From the NCBI GenBank assembly GCA_030998225.1, contig JAPYXD010000715.1, forward strand, positions 2,666,001 to 2,730,000: a stretch of 64,000 nt of DNA, written 5' to 3'. Source of the stretch: Diplolepis rosae. Its lineage: Eukaryota; Arthropoda; Insecta; Hymenoptera; Diplolepididae. A model generated the notes under the pieces. It was not told the origin of the DNA. It did not search any database and saw only the letters and a list, made by a program, of their open reading frames with translations. How positions within the stretch are numbered: the stretch's first letter is position 1; each line of letters begins with the position of its first letter. A program made the translations under genes and the position numbers. Shown here piece after piece: positions 20,785 through 32,577 of this stretch.

Positions 20785-22440
20785 CCCAATAAACGCAACT
20801 CCGTTTTGAATTCGTATTATTCAGGGTCCAGGAAATTTTCGGCTCCCTCTTGAAGACGCATCGTTTCGGCACTGGTTTGTCTCGAATACGTTTTGAATGT
20901 TCTGAAATGGCCGCTAAATTGGGCGTCTGCTGTTGCTTAAAGCGAGTTACAAAAAAGCGTATCAAATCCATTCCTGATCCGCATTAAATCGTATTGACAA
21001 TTGCGAGCACTGGATTTACTGGCAACTCTTAAATAGAGGCCCAGGATCGTGTTTAAGATGATCCAGTGTCGGTATTTGTGTCCACTCCTGGACCGTATTC
21101 AATCCTTAGCAATATCCTTCTTTGATACACACTACATTCATTGGAAACACTCATATTCTATACCGTAAATAAAAAAAATCATGAAAAATTGTAGAAATCA
21201 ATAAAGGTAGGTACAGTTCAATGAAAAGTATTTTATTTTATAAATATAACAATTTTTTACGAAATTCTACGATTACGAGCCCTTATAATGAAGATATAAC
21301 ATAACATTTTCATAACGTGAATATCTCAAGGACGGACGTTCATATATTACTGTGAATTATCAAATTTGGGCTATGAATACTTTTACAATTCTCGTTGTTG
21401 CAATCGCCTCGGTACTTTTATACGCCGATAAAAAAGAAAAAACGACTGGCAAAATCGAATGCTATGTTTTGACATATTGGAAATATTGTTATATTTATAT
21501 GTTAAAAAATATATTTGAATCGATGCTACATCTCGTGTATAAAACAGTAAGTAGTATAAAAAACTGCCAAACTTTTTTCGCAATAGAAATGCACATTTTC
21601 GCTCATGCTCGATTATTTTTGCACGAAAGTAAGGAAATTGTTACCAACCCTAGATCGTTCTCTGACCTAGCATTATTATGGCTTAGAACGGTAAAAAAAA
21701 CATTTAAAGCATTGCAATTATGAATGTGTGTCGAAATTTGGAATGGAAGGTATAGGAATAGATACAATAATTTTATTTTTTAGCGATAAAAAACTAGGAA
21801 AACATCATATGTCTGTCATTGAAGGCAGTGTAGTCGTTCACCATTTGCGAAACGTCTCCACCATCAGGATTGGCTATTGGTAGATGTAACATAAATGGAC
21901 ATAAACGTAGTTGGGTCTTACTCCAACAAATGGTCAACCCTGACGATGAAGACGTTCCGCAAATGGTCAACCACTGCACTGCCTTCAATGACAGGCATAT
22001 GATGTTTTCCTAGTTTTTTATCGCTAAAAAATAAAATTATTGTATTTATTCCTACACCTTCCATTCCAAATTTCGACAGACAATCATAATAGCAATGCTT
22101 TAAATGTTTTTTTTACCGTTCTTAGCCATAATAATGCGAGGTCAGAGAACGATCAGAGTATTCTCTGACCATTCTCTCAACCGGGTCCTCTATGAAAAAC
22201 AATAAAAAATGAAAAAACTTACGAAAGAAAATGTATTTTGTTGAAAAAAAAGAAAGAATAATGATGGCAAGAACTAGCATCCAAATTTCACTCATACCCG
22301 GGAGTTCTTCGCTATTTCTTAATATAGAGCTTTCGTAGTTATATAAAATTTGAGGGCTATAAAAATGGGAACTGCAGGAATTCTGTTTGAAAAAGAAAAA
22401 CTTAGTTATGCAACCTTACGTTGCTTGATTAATTAACTAC
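20785..22440 (+). repeat. Left terminal inverted repeat of the 13.5-kb transposon
   Basis: This arm pairs with 32580-34277. It includes cggctccctcttgaagacgc, the phrase gatccagtgtNggtattt, a nested palindromic MITE at 21654-22190, and ends at the shared sequence around the stop codons of the two DUF4806-like C-terminal exons. The arm is non-coding; short open frames in it occur because the two arms mirror each other. Confidence 0.85.
21654..22190. mobile_element. Palindromic MITE nested in the left TIR, left tip deleted
   Basis: The two halves mirror each other around about 21920 (cgataaaaaactaggaaaac against gttttcctagttttttatcg). The right tip reads accattctctcaaccgggtc. The left tip starts directly at atcgttctctgacc, so the outermost 37 bases or so present in the copy at 32822 are missing here. 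It lies at the same place in the TIR as the right-hand copy. Confidence 0.8.
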
Positions 22441-24132
22441 TTATTCGTCGCTTTCTTCACTGCTCTCAGGCGGTATTTTTTTCGCAAATTTTCTCGTAGC
22501 TCTTGTTTATGGATTCTTTTTTCGTCTGCTTTCCGCTTTTTTTCTTTTTCTCGGTGAATTCTTTTGCTTGAATCCTTGAACCAAAAATGTATCACTTTCT
22601 CCACTTCACTAGTCGTTTTCGCATATTTCGTAAACGCAACATCTGAAAATAGCATGTGAAATTTTATATTATTTGAAGAAAACAGTTTTGTAATGCCAGG
22701 TACATTACTCTGATGAAATTTGTGAGCTCAAAAACCATGAATCGTTAGTAGAATTTTCAATATTTGTACATACGATTTTAATCAATTATCAGCGCTTTAC
22801 CATTCAATACAAAAACTTGATTTATTATATCGAATCAAAATACCTGCGATCAATTTCGTAATTCGCAGGTTGGAGGCATTCAATTTTGTTTGTCCTTTCC
22901 ACGTATATAAATCTGCCAATTCGTCGGTCAATATGTGACTCAGCATTATTTTCACAGAAGAATCCATGGAATCGTTCACTGCTACTCCTTGTAATAATTG
23001 TTTCTGCAATGGTAACATCACTTGAAAATTTTTTAATTTTGTGGTGAGAACAATATTAATACGACTATTCAAGAGGTAAGTAATTTTTTCATTCACTCTT
23101 TTTACTTCTCCAATCGATTTTATGACTTATCGAATGGTATATTTGGTAGCTCACTAATTTTTTTTTCAGAGCCCTTCATGTCGTATTCTTGATCATTCAA
23201 TTGCTTTACCGTTTTCAATGGAAAATTATAATAGCCTGAGTTATTCACTGCAAACAGTTTTAGCTTCTTTGCCTTCTTTTCATAGACCATGTTCTCTAAT
23301 TTTTCATGTATGACACCCTCCCCTCTCTTCATGTCCTCCACATATTTTAGAAATTCTTGATCTAGAACATTATAAGTATTTAATCGAACATGTTTCGTTC
23401 CTTTTTATGTAAAGAAAGGTTTATATTCTTAAATTTTGTTTCTTTTCTCTATTGTATTTCTCATTTTTTGCAGGGCAGCGAAGAAAAAATCAGATAAAAC
23501 TTCGATAACAGAAAAGAATCAGAAACGAATCAGAATAAACGTGCAAAACAGAGAAAAATTAAAGAAAAAACAGAAAAATTTTTAAATGTGTTAACAAATT
23601 ATTATTATTTTTCTAATCATATTAATTCATTTTTTCAATTATAGGCACTTTTTTCTAATCGTATCATTTCATTTTTCCAATTATACGCATGTGTAACCTA
23701 CTGTTTATTGATGTTTCCATCGATGTGTATCGTAAATTTGCTGCATTACCTTCTTCCCATATCACTAAAAAATGCGATTAGCTTCATTAAGATATTGCAA
23801 CGACCTTCCTTCACTCGATTTCATTATAAATTTAATGTAGAGGTCACAAATAGTAATAGTTACTATTATTTCATAGTCGAACTGACTCTATATTAAATTT
23901 GTCGTTGAAATCACTTACAAAATATTCCACGAATCTTGACGATTCTTATTTCTCTCCATCCGTCCATTGGCTCCCTTACGTGTTTCATCAATACCTTTAA
24001 TTCATCAAAATTTTCAAGTAATGGAAAGAAACACATTTTATCATTTTTCAACCATGATGTCGGAACGGTGTGGCAACCATTATCATCTAACTGGACGGAC
24101 GCAAAAGTTTTTTTCATCAGCCAATTGTTCAT
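22440..24132 (-). pseudogene. DUF4806-like accessory gene of the transposon, left copy, multi-exon
   Basis: Minus-strand pieces occur in the order of a DUF4806 protein. The N-terminal part is at 24132-23919 (FASVQLDDNGCHTVPTSWL and a later W), ending at a good donor, GTAAGT (23918-23913). The next exon is read from an acceptor near 23362, with NFPLKTVKQLNDQEYDMKGS. Then 23096-22800 carries HILTDELADLYTWKGQTKLN, the most characteristic block. The last exon, 22655-22440, has a charged helix with many Lys, Glu and Arg. At least one stop (23120) must be spliced out or is a mutation. DUF4806 proteins accompany transposases in insect DNA elements; their role is unknown. The last two exons have mirror-image relatives at 32060-32570. 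Confidence 0.5.
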
Positions 24133-25742
24133 TTCTTTCGTTGAATCTATACTCTTAAAAAATTACTAAACATTACTTTATCAAAAAAAAAGAAGATTGA
24201 AAACTTTTTTATGCTTGGTGCAAATCTAATATTACGGTTTTCACTAATTTTTTACTCGAATGCGTTAATTCCTTCATAACTTATTTATAATGTTGTCGTG
24301 TTACCAGTTTTTCAACAAAATCGCAAAAAAAAGAAGAACGACAAATCCAGACGAATCCTACCAAGTAGCAAGAGGAAAGTTGAAGAAAGTGATAGGTATA
24401 CGTGAACTTACGCACACGTACTGTGACACGGGATCTTTTTCCGAAACGTTGACTCACGCCATTTTCAATAATTTTTTAAGAATCGTCTCACAAAAAGGTA
24501 TCTAAAATATTAATTGCATTTCTGAAATTCGAACAAAACAGTAAACTTATAGCTAAACAACCATTAAAAAAGTAAATCTCTGGCAGTATTTTGGCACTCG
24601 CATTGCATTCGTATATGGCGGTAAAGCGATTGTGTTTGAATTAACGCGAAATAATCGATGAATGGGAAAATCGGGTAAATTATGGTTGAAATAGCGTGTT
24701 ACATGAAATGAATCCGAAGTACACAAACAATTACGCATTTAAGGTTAAAGATCATTTCCATTCGACATTCTTTTGGGGTGAGACGAAACAATTGATTTTC
24801 ATTAATCTGTGATCTAAATTTACAATTTATTATTAGTTTTCCGAAGTGATTGCAAAGCGATTAAACAAAAATTACCAGGACATTAAAGCAATTATTTTAC
24901 GCAATTTGGTAATTTATGAAATGTGATGCGTCGAGGTGGCGGTAACTGGCGATCGGGGAGGAAAGTGCGATATAAGAGGATGAAGCGTTTTGAAGCAAGG
25001 TTAAATAGGATAGAAATAGATATTTCATTTCCATGATAACTCGCGTAAAAAAATCGTATCGTGAAGATGAAAACATCTATCGATTCTGCTTTAAAGCGCA
25101 GAGGGAAATGTTTTAATGGAAATTCACAAAAAAAATAAATAAATAAAATCTCACGTCGACAGATGATACACACACACACACACGACATTTGTGAATGTGA
25201 GCGTGCGTCAGATGTCGACGTAAGTTTTTATTAATATTTTTAGAAAATTTAAAAAAAAATTTCGTTCACGTGTTTTTTTTCTAAACTAGTTGGTCAAAAT
25301 CAGCTGGAAAAACCAATTGGTTTTCTCCAACTGAAGAATTGGCATAGTAAACCAGCTGGAAAAACCGGTTAGTAAAAACAGTTGGAAATTTTTAGCTGGG
25401 GAAGCTTCAGTTGAAAAATGCAGTTGGAAATCTCAACTGGAATTCCAACTGAACTTCACAGCTAGAGAATTAGCGCCCCGTAATCCAACTAGATTTTTCA
25501 AGCTGGGTAACGTAGATATTTCTCAAAATTGGAGAGAAGGTGGAAATTCTGCAGATTTATTGATATTAAAATAAATAACTTCCGTGTTTTGCTGTCTTCC
25601 GCAGAATCGAATAAAATTCGGAAGCATAAGTAACTACTGTTATAAATTGTGACCAAATCAAGAGAGAGATAATTTAAAGTCTATTACAAAATGTCCCAAT
25701 CACTCGAAAAACAAAATATGTTGTAGTAGGATTAAATTATTA
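24133..25742. other. Interior of the transposon without a clear gene, includes a motif cluster
   Basis: No convincing exon is seen. A 71-codon frame at 24290-24505 is basic (KIAKKRRTTNPDESYQVARG) and could be a 5' exon of the transposase, but I cannot connect it. (CA)n occurs at 25169-25184. The cluster at 25290-25510 is listed separately. Confidence 0.4.
25290..25510. repeat. Cluster of CAGCTGG / CAGTTGG / CCAACTG motifs
   Basis: Within about 220 bases, variants of CAGYTGG and its complement occur some fourteen times, spaced by about 10-20 bases (for example cagctggaaaaacc twice, cagttggaaa twice, ccaactgaa twice). It lies upstream of the transposase ORF. Arrays of short repeats bound by a transposon protein are known from plant En/Spm, where they are subterminal; here the array is internal, so a promoter or binding-site function is inference. 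Confidence 0.55.
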
Positions 25743-27957
25743 ACCAATCGTTCAAGCCGCAGAACTGACGCTAAATCTAGAGCAGCGTTTAAAAAATTGC
25801 TTCTTAATAAATCAACCGAATCGCTATATTCACGGGTACACGAGAAATGTACAGACAAAGCAAGACAAATTGTATCAAGTAATAATGCAGTCAACACACT
25901 TCAGAAAAAATGCAGTGTCGATATTCTTTCTTGTCCCGAATCTTCAGTGTTGCCTAGGCAACTTTTGAAGGCACCCGCTACAACACTTACTCAAATCGAT
26001 ACGTCTGTCAAAAGCTATTCTTATCCGCAAGAAAATGATCACAATAACCTTTCGGCCGCAGGAAAAAGCGACTTCGTTGATCCACATTCTTTGTTGGACT
26101 CAGACGTTCATATTTCTGAAGAATTGCATAACAGTGTAAGAAATTGTCGTTTGGATCGGACAGAGACTTATGTAGATGATTGCACGACTGTCAATATAAC
26201 TATGTCCTCCTCCATGAAATCAGATTTTCAGCGGCATCTAGCCAAGTGGGCTCTAATGCACAAAATTCCTCAGATTGCTGTCAGTGCTCTTCTTCGTATA
26301 CACGGTAGATTCAGTCCCCATTTGGATTTACCTCCAGATGCTAGAACGTTACTTTGTATTCCTCGACAAGCTCATATTGTTGATATGAAACCGGAAAAAT
26401 TTTTCTATTGTGGTTTGGATTCTGGTATTTAGGACTTTTTGAAGCATGAATGGGACGGTAAAACTTTAGAACTGCATATTCAGGTGTCCACCGATGGACT
26501 GCCAATTGCAAATAGTGGAGGTGGGCAATTTTGGCCTCTCATGGGACGAATAACAATCAGTACAACAGTTTTTTTAATCGGTTGTTATTATGGCAAATCA
26601 AAACCAGAAAGTTCAAACGAATACTTTCGGGCTTTTGTCGAAGGCATTTCATTTTTAATAAAAAATGGTTTTTTGTATGAGGGTTAAAAACTTGTCATAC
26701 ATTTACATTCTTTAATCTGTGACATCCCCGCTAAAGCCTTTGCTTTGATGACCAAAGGCCACATGGGCTATAGGAGTTGTACAAAATGCGAAATCGATGG
26801 AATATATATTGAAAATCGAGTAGTTTTTCTTGGGATCGATTGTAAGGCACGAACAGATGAAAGTTTATTCAATGAAGAAGACGAAGAATTTCAAAAATAT
26901 TCCGAATTTTGGTGCTGTAACTGGAATTCCAATAGATCCAATGCACGCAATCAGCGAGGGTGTTGTGAAGAGATTGCTTATGTTGTGGGAGAGGGGTCCG
27001 AAGTCAGTACGATTCTTCACTAAAAAAAATTCCAACGTTTTGACGACGTATTTAAAATTAATCGCGATGCATATACCGAAAGAGTGTGGCAGAAAAATTA
27101 CTTCTATTGACACGAGCAGTAAATGGAAAGCTACTCAGTATAGATTGTTTCTTGTATACGTGGGAATAGTCGCTTTACGTGCTATTTTCAAGGTTGATAA
27201 CGAAATTTTGATCAACTTCACTAAATTGAACGTAGCCACAAGATTATTGTCGCTCAACAAGAATACTGATGTAGCTGAGCAATATATGAAGGAATTTGTG
27301 ATTGAATTCATCGAGTTGTATGGCCCGAAAAACGCAACGACCTGCATACACGCTTTACTTCATCTTACCGATGATGTTAAGAATCTCGGACCTCTAGATA
27401 CATTCAGCGTGTACCCTTTTGAAAACTTTTTAAGACACATCAAAAGATCTTTACATTCGACGAAGACACCACTTGAACAATTGTCAAACACTTATGCTGC
27501 AATGCTTAATCTTGGTGTTAGCTTTTGTACGAAACCAACTAGTGGACTAAGAGGACCCTCAAATCTCCATTGTCGTGGCCCACTCGTTTTAGGGAACTTT
27601 AAGTGTCAATACAATGCCTTTCATTTCGAAAATTTCACCTTAACCAATGCAACTCCCGATAATTGTTGTCAAATCAATGATGAGATAATTCTTGTCGAAA
27701 ACTTTGCGGAAAAAAACGACGGCTCGATATATATTATTGGGCGAATGTTCGTGAACTCATTAAATTTGTTCACGGAACCTTGTCCGTCGATGGACATTGG
27801 GACTTTTTTAGTAAAAAACTTATCAGCTCTCCTCGTTTGGCCAATTCATACAGCGGTGAATAAATGCATGTGCCTTTCACTACACGATTGCACTGATCAA
27901 TTTGCCATCATTCCTCTCCTTCATACCTTCACGAACTGGAAAGATGAGTCGGATTAA
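25743..27957 (+). pseudogene. EnSpm/CACTA-like (Transposase_21-type) transposase, two stops and one frameshift
   Basis: One frame runs from about 25743 to 26900, broken by TAG 26430-26432 and TAA 26685-26687. A frameshift near 26885 leads to a second frame that is open to TAA at 27955-27957. Recognisable blocks in order are: the first acidic motif, VSTDGLPIANSGGGQFWP; YYGKSKPESSNEYFRAFV; a zinc-like CTKCEIDG; the second, GIPIDPMHAISEGVVKRLL; and the third, VYPFENFLRHIKRSLHST. I take Asp, Asp and Glu in these as the catalytic triad. The spacing and wording fit animal transposases related to the plant tnp2 family. The N-terminal 200 residues are poorly conserved and may be preceded by further exons. 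It cannot make active protein as it stands. Confidence 0.7.
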
Positions 27958-29000
27958 TACGAAGACCTTCGAAATTTTGAACTCAAAACCGCTTCAAATT
28001 GGATGAAAGGGTGATGAATAGTGCATTTATCAGTAAACAAACTATATATACATATATATTTACTATTTACTTGAATGTAAAATCTTTTATCTTTCAATTT
28101 TTATTATAAACCATCTTAAAGAATCCATTATCTTCTAGATTCCAATGTGTATGATTTAGAATCTTCTGAAATCTATGATAAACGAATTACTAAAATCTAT
28201 CAATTATTACTTGGTAAAATCTATTGTATCGTCTGATCTATTATCTTCCTAAATCTATCATTCTCTATCTTCTTTATTCCGTCATCTACCATTTTAAATC
28301 CTTCATATTTCAGATTCTTTGACATATAATTTATGTTCTAAAACCCATAACTAATCATTTTGTGAAATCTATCAAATGTTACTTAAAAAATACATTATAC
28401 TCTATAATCTATCATTTTCTTTTAGATTGAAATTTACTTTTCGTTAACTTCTTGTGGTTTTTGACATCTCGTATAATATACTATTTTTCATCTTCTAGTT
28501 ACTAAATTTTTATTTTTTATCCATCATTTTCTGCTTTCTATAATTGATCATTTGGCTTGGATCTGCTCTACCATGCCTAATCTAGCTGCATTATCATTCT
28601 AATTCTTCCAAATTCAAAAATCTGAATTAGTATCCCAAGTGCATAAAATCATCTGGCTACACCTATTAATTTTTACATTTGGTTTCTCCAGTTGGTCTTG
28701 CCTAATTCTTCATTTGAAAAACTAGCTGTACTTTTTCGTCGAGAAAAATAAAAAAATGCACGTAAATATTAAATTCCGTCACAAGGGAAGAAAGGCAACG
28801 ATTGTGCTAAGGTGACGTTAGCAGGTCGAACGACGCTGAGGGCTCGCTTCACTCAGCTTGCTAATGTCGCACGAGTGAAATCGTTGCCTTTCCTCCCATG
28901 AAAAGTATTCTATTTTTTCCAACCATTTGAGAAAACGCGATTTTCCTCACTCCTCGATGTATCTAAACTCGCATATACTCTATGTTCTTAGCAAAATATA
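27958..29000. other. AT-rich interior with an 'aatctatca' low-complexity stretch
   Basis: From about 28130 to 28460, variants of aatctatcatt recur many times without strict phase, giving a degenerate short-period repeat. No gene is seen. A hairpin follows at 28780-28900. Confidence 0.5.
28780..28900. repeat. Imperfect inverted repeat of about 120 bp
   Basis: The outer arm acaagggaagaaaggcaacg matches the inverse of tcgttgcctttcctcccatg at 28881-28900. Inner blocks gctaaNgt and acattagc, and gctgag and ctcagc, also pair. It looks like a small foldback insertion in the transposon, more GC-rich than its surroundings. Confidence 0.65.
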
Positions 29001-29009
29001 GTCCTTAGC

Positions 29010-31850
29010 TTGTACAGAAGAGCTTCTGCAACATATTTCCATACTAGTTTTACAATCGACGATCAAACTATGGTGGGAAAATATGTCGGTGTTTCGTTTT
29101 CGAACGAATCTCGGAATGAGGTTCCTGATTTTTGGATCAAAGAAGAGTCAAATGATAAATGGGAAAAATGGGAAGTTTCAGACGTGAAATATTATAGTAA
29201 TTTTCTGTCATTTACATATATTTTAAATAATACAGTAATTATCATCATAATTGGTCGTTGTTTTTCAATTATCCAAATGTACTCATTTATCGATAATCTA
29301 CTGATGATAGACTCAAAGGGAATTAGAATATAATAGAGAGCGAAAAAGAGAGGTAATTATAATCAAATGTTTGTTCAGATACCTATGAACAGGCATTGAA
29401 ACACGCGCAAGACAGCGATTACGAGACGACAGATTCTGGCAATCTAGGCAGAAGTATGAGGAAAATTAAAATACGCCATGGCGAATTGCAAGATGAATCT
29501 GCGTCATTGTCATTTTTGAAAACTCCGATACGGTTTACTCCAATTGCTAGCGATTTACAAAAGTTGCCGTGTCAATTGTAACAACCGAGACGATGGTGTT
29601 AGACAACATTTCAGTTGTGGTAATGTACTTCATGTTGTACAATGACGTCTTTTTTGATACTTAATCATGTATGTTGGACCCTGCAAAATTTGTTTATCGT
29701 TACAGAAAGAGTGCATGGAAATTTATAAGAAACAACGACTAATACTAGACATTATAGAGCATGGTGTCAGCAATATGGAGCACAGTGAATTTCACAAATA
29801 TGGTTAACAGAAGCACGCTGGAAAAGCCACTCTTTCTATCGATGAAACCTTGAATCATGGGTGTATATTACTTTTTGGCTCAGATTTAGTTGTGTTGACA
29901 TGCACCTTGGGAACGAAAAGTTTTTCATGCATCGTAAGTCTTATTTAATATATTTAATGTTGAGAATACGTCACAGCAAATAAAGTAAATGTATCAGTCG
30001 TTAAAAATCCTATGTAAGGGAGAGAGATAAGCAATTCATTTAAAATAAGTGCTAAACGACTAGGACCAAATATAAACTGTTCAATGACTAGTAAATTTAC
30101 CTTCTAATAAATAATTTTATTCATGGAAATTTCGGATTCACAGGCACGAATGAAATTAAAGGAAATGACAGTTTCAACGTTAACATCCGAAAACGCAGAT
30201 GAAAATTGCTTCAAATTGTCAAGTAGGTAGTCCCTTATAATTTTATTTTTAGTCACCCATGACTCGGCATTATAATTGTGATGTGAATTGTAACAAAATG
30301 TGTAGATTTTCACACTTTGACATCGATTTTCCTCTGTATTTACAGGTGAAACAACGACCGTCGATGTTTTATGTGATTCCAAGAGAGAGTGCATGGAGTG
30401 GCTGCATTTTTTTAAGGATTGCGTCAAAACCGTACCATCTCAAGTCGAAGCAACGGTAGTTCTTTAATGTAGTTTGGCGTCAAATAATCAACTTGGATTT
30501 TGATATGAAAAATACTCAATCTATGAAAAAATATGAAAACATCGGATTAAAAATTTTATTAAGAAAAGAAAAGAAACTGTAGTCATTGGATTATTATTTA
30601 ATTTTTTATTATTAATAGGACATAGAAGTAGGTGCTTCGATAAATACTTCAAGTACCACGGATAGGAAATCTCCAGAAAAATCACTAAAAACAACGATCG
30701 AGCCGACTAGTGAAGTAAATGCATCAGGTAAAATTCGCAATAAAATTTAATCATTCATCATGTGCAATGCATTGTGTATCAATGTGAATGTATAACGAGA
30801 CTTGCGGAAATAAGTCAAAATTATTTATTGTTTTGTAGCTCAAACAAAAATGTCGAACAGTGAGCCTCATGAAGATGACGTTAACCTTTCGGAGTCAATT
30901 GAACATGTTCTAAACGTACCTCATGGCTGTACTTCAAATATTCGTAAGCAAAATGCAAACAATGTTACTCAAATGAGTGTATGTGTAATATATCATACTC
31001 AAATGTCTTCAGAACGCGATGAAAGCATCACTTGTGAAAGTAATAATTTTAATAACTATTGTTGTGTTCATTTTTACATGTCCATTCACTGTTCTTCTTC
31101 TCAGATAACGTTGATGTTTCGAGAATACTTACTGACTCGATGTTTGACTTGAAAAGAATGCGAGAACGAACATGGAGTTTACTTAATAAATTGAACGAAA
31201 TGGATAATCAAGTTGTCGATGAAAAAAGCCATAAAGATTTCGATAAAAACTTGCCATACGATACGCAAGAAGAACTTACGAATTTCAGTGAAGAATTAAA
31301 GAGAGACGAGAAGAAAAGAGAACAATTTGTAAGCAAAAAGGAATATACTGCATTTACGTCTGAATACGAAACTTTTGGAAAATCGTATTCTACATCTATC
31401 TATCCATCGTTAACCATAGCAAACGTGAATCATGGGCCATTTTTACAGGAATTCTATTTATCGAATTTGGGCGGTACTTCTCCTAGCTACGTTATCTGCA
31501 AAATGATGGACAAAATAATGACCCAGAGACTCGGCTCGACTTATACAAAAACAAGGAGTGAAGAAAAATCAATATTCGATGATTTATTATTGTCTGAAAT
31601 TGTCGTTCGTAAGTCGCAGTTTTTTCAATGTTTTAAAAATATCATTGCAAAAAATTTAAGTGACTGGAGTTTTACTTTATCGGAAAAAATTCGAAATTAT
31701 GTTCTAGGTATTGAGACTTCGATAACAGTGCTGACTCGTAGTCAAGTTGTTGTTGTAATGCAAAATTGGTTCAAAAACTGTCAGGCAAAGTTGATCGTCG
31801 CAAGAAGAAATAATCAAAAACAACTTCTTTCCCTTTCAAAGGAGTGTTAG
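29010..31850 (+). pseudogene. Second DUF4806-like gene of the transposon, plus strand, multi-exon
   Basis: Probable exons: 29060-29196 (KYVGVSFSNESRNEVPDFW, ending at GTAATT); 29378-29580 (TYEQALKHAQDSDYETTDS, after acceptor ttcag); 30620-30730 (SINTSSTTDRKSPEKSLK); 30840-31100 (starting after a tag acceptor); and 31104-31850. The last holds the DUF4806 core: LPYDTQEELTNFSEEL near residue 40, FYLSNLGGTSPSYVICKMMD, and a C-terminal helix-rich part ending KEC. The order (N-terminal W-containing domain, variable middle, C-terminal helical domain) is that of DUF4806 proteins. It faces outward towards the right TIR, opposite to the left gene. Exon limits are estimates and at least one exon seems to end in a stop. 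Confidence 0.5.
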
Positions 31851-32059
31851 AAATTCAAAAATTCGAAAAAGTTCTCACAAAAGATGAAGAGGCTGGCAAT
31901 TTCGTAAATGACGAAACTTTACATTGAAGATAGATCAAAATATAATTAACTTTATACGAAATTAAAGCTTATTATAGCGAAAATCATCGGAGATTTGCAT
32001 CATTTAATAAAGTAAAAGAAGTGGTAGTCATATTGAAAAGATTCTTATTTTTGTTTATA

Positions 32060-32577
32060 GAAGAGTCGAGTACAGTCTTTACTTTTGAATAAGGCACCAG
32101 AAAGCGTGGAAAATTCTTTGAAAGCCACCTTTAGTGATAACATTGCAAGATTATACGAATGGGATGGTATTGCCAAACTGGATGCTAAAAAATTGAAAAT
32201 TTGTGCCATAATAAAAGGTGTTGTAATATGAAATTATCTTGAATTAAAATAGTATGATAAATTATATAAGTGTTTCGTACATACAGATGTTATCAGCGAA
32301 GAACACGACATTGAGGAGCAAGAGGTAGTCGACGTCATCAGTAACTGGTTTGAATAAGCAGGAAGTCGGATTCATAAAACGAGGATTCAGAAAAGGAAAA
32401 ACATCGCAGATAAACAAAAAACACTACCTAAACGACGTCGTATGTCGAACGAAGGTGACAGAAGAGATGACTAAAATACAAACAGAAAAGCGCTTAGATG
32501 GAAGAGTAACACATCATCTGAAGGTGAAGAGTAAAATACCACGTGAGAGCAGTGAAGAAAGCGACGAATAAGTCGTT
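32060..32577 (+). pseudogene. Mirror copy of the C-terminal exons of the left DUF4806-like gene
   Basis: The stretch 32085-32220 encodes FSDNIARLYEWDGIAKLDAK and ends at a GT donor, matching TDELADLYTWKGQTKLNASN of the left gene. After an intron of about 65 bases, 32287-32360 reads VISEEHDIEEQEVVDVISNW and then has a stop, matching the last left exon (VEKVIHFWF). The two copies are clearly homologous as proteins but far more diverged than the adjoining TIRs. It may be the end of the gene at 29010-31850 by alternative splicing, or a remnant of a separate gene. Confidence 0.55.
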
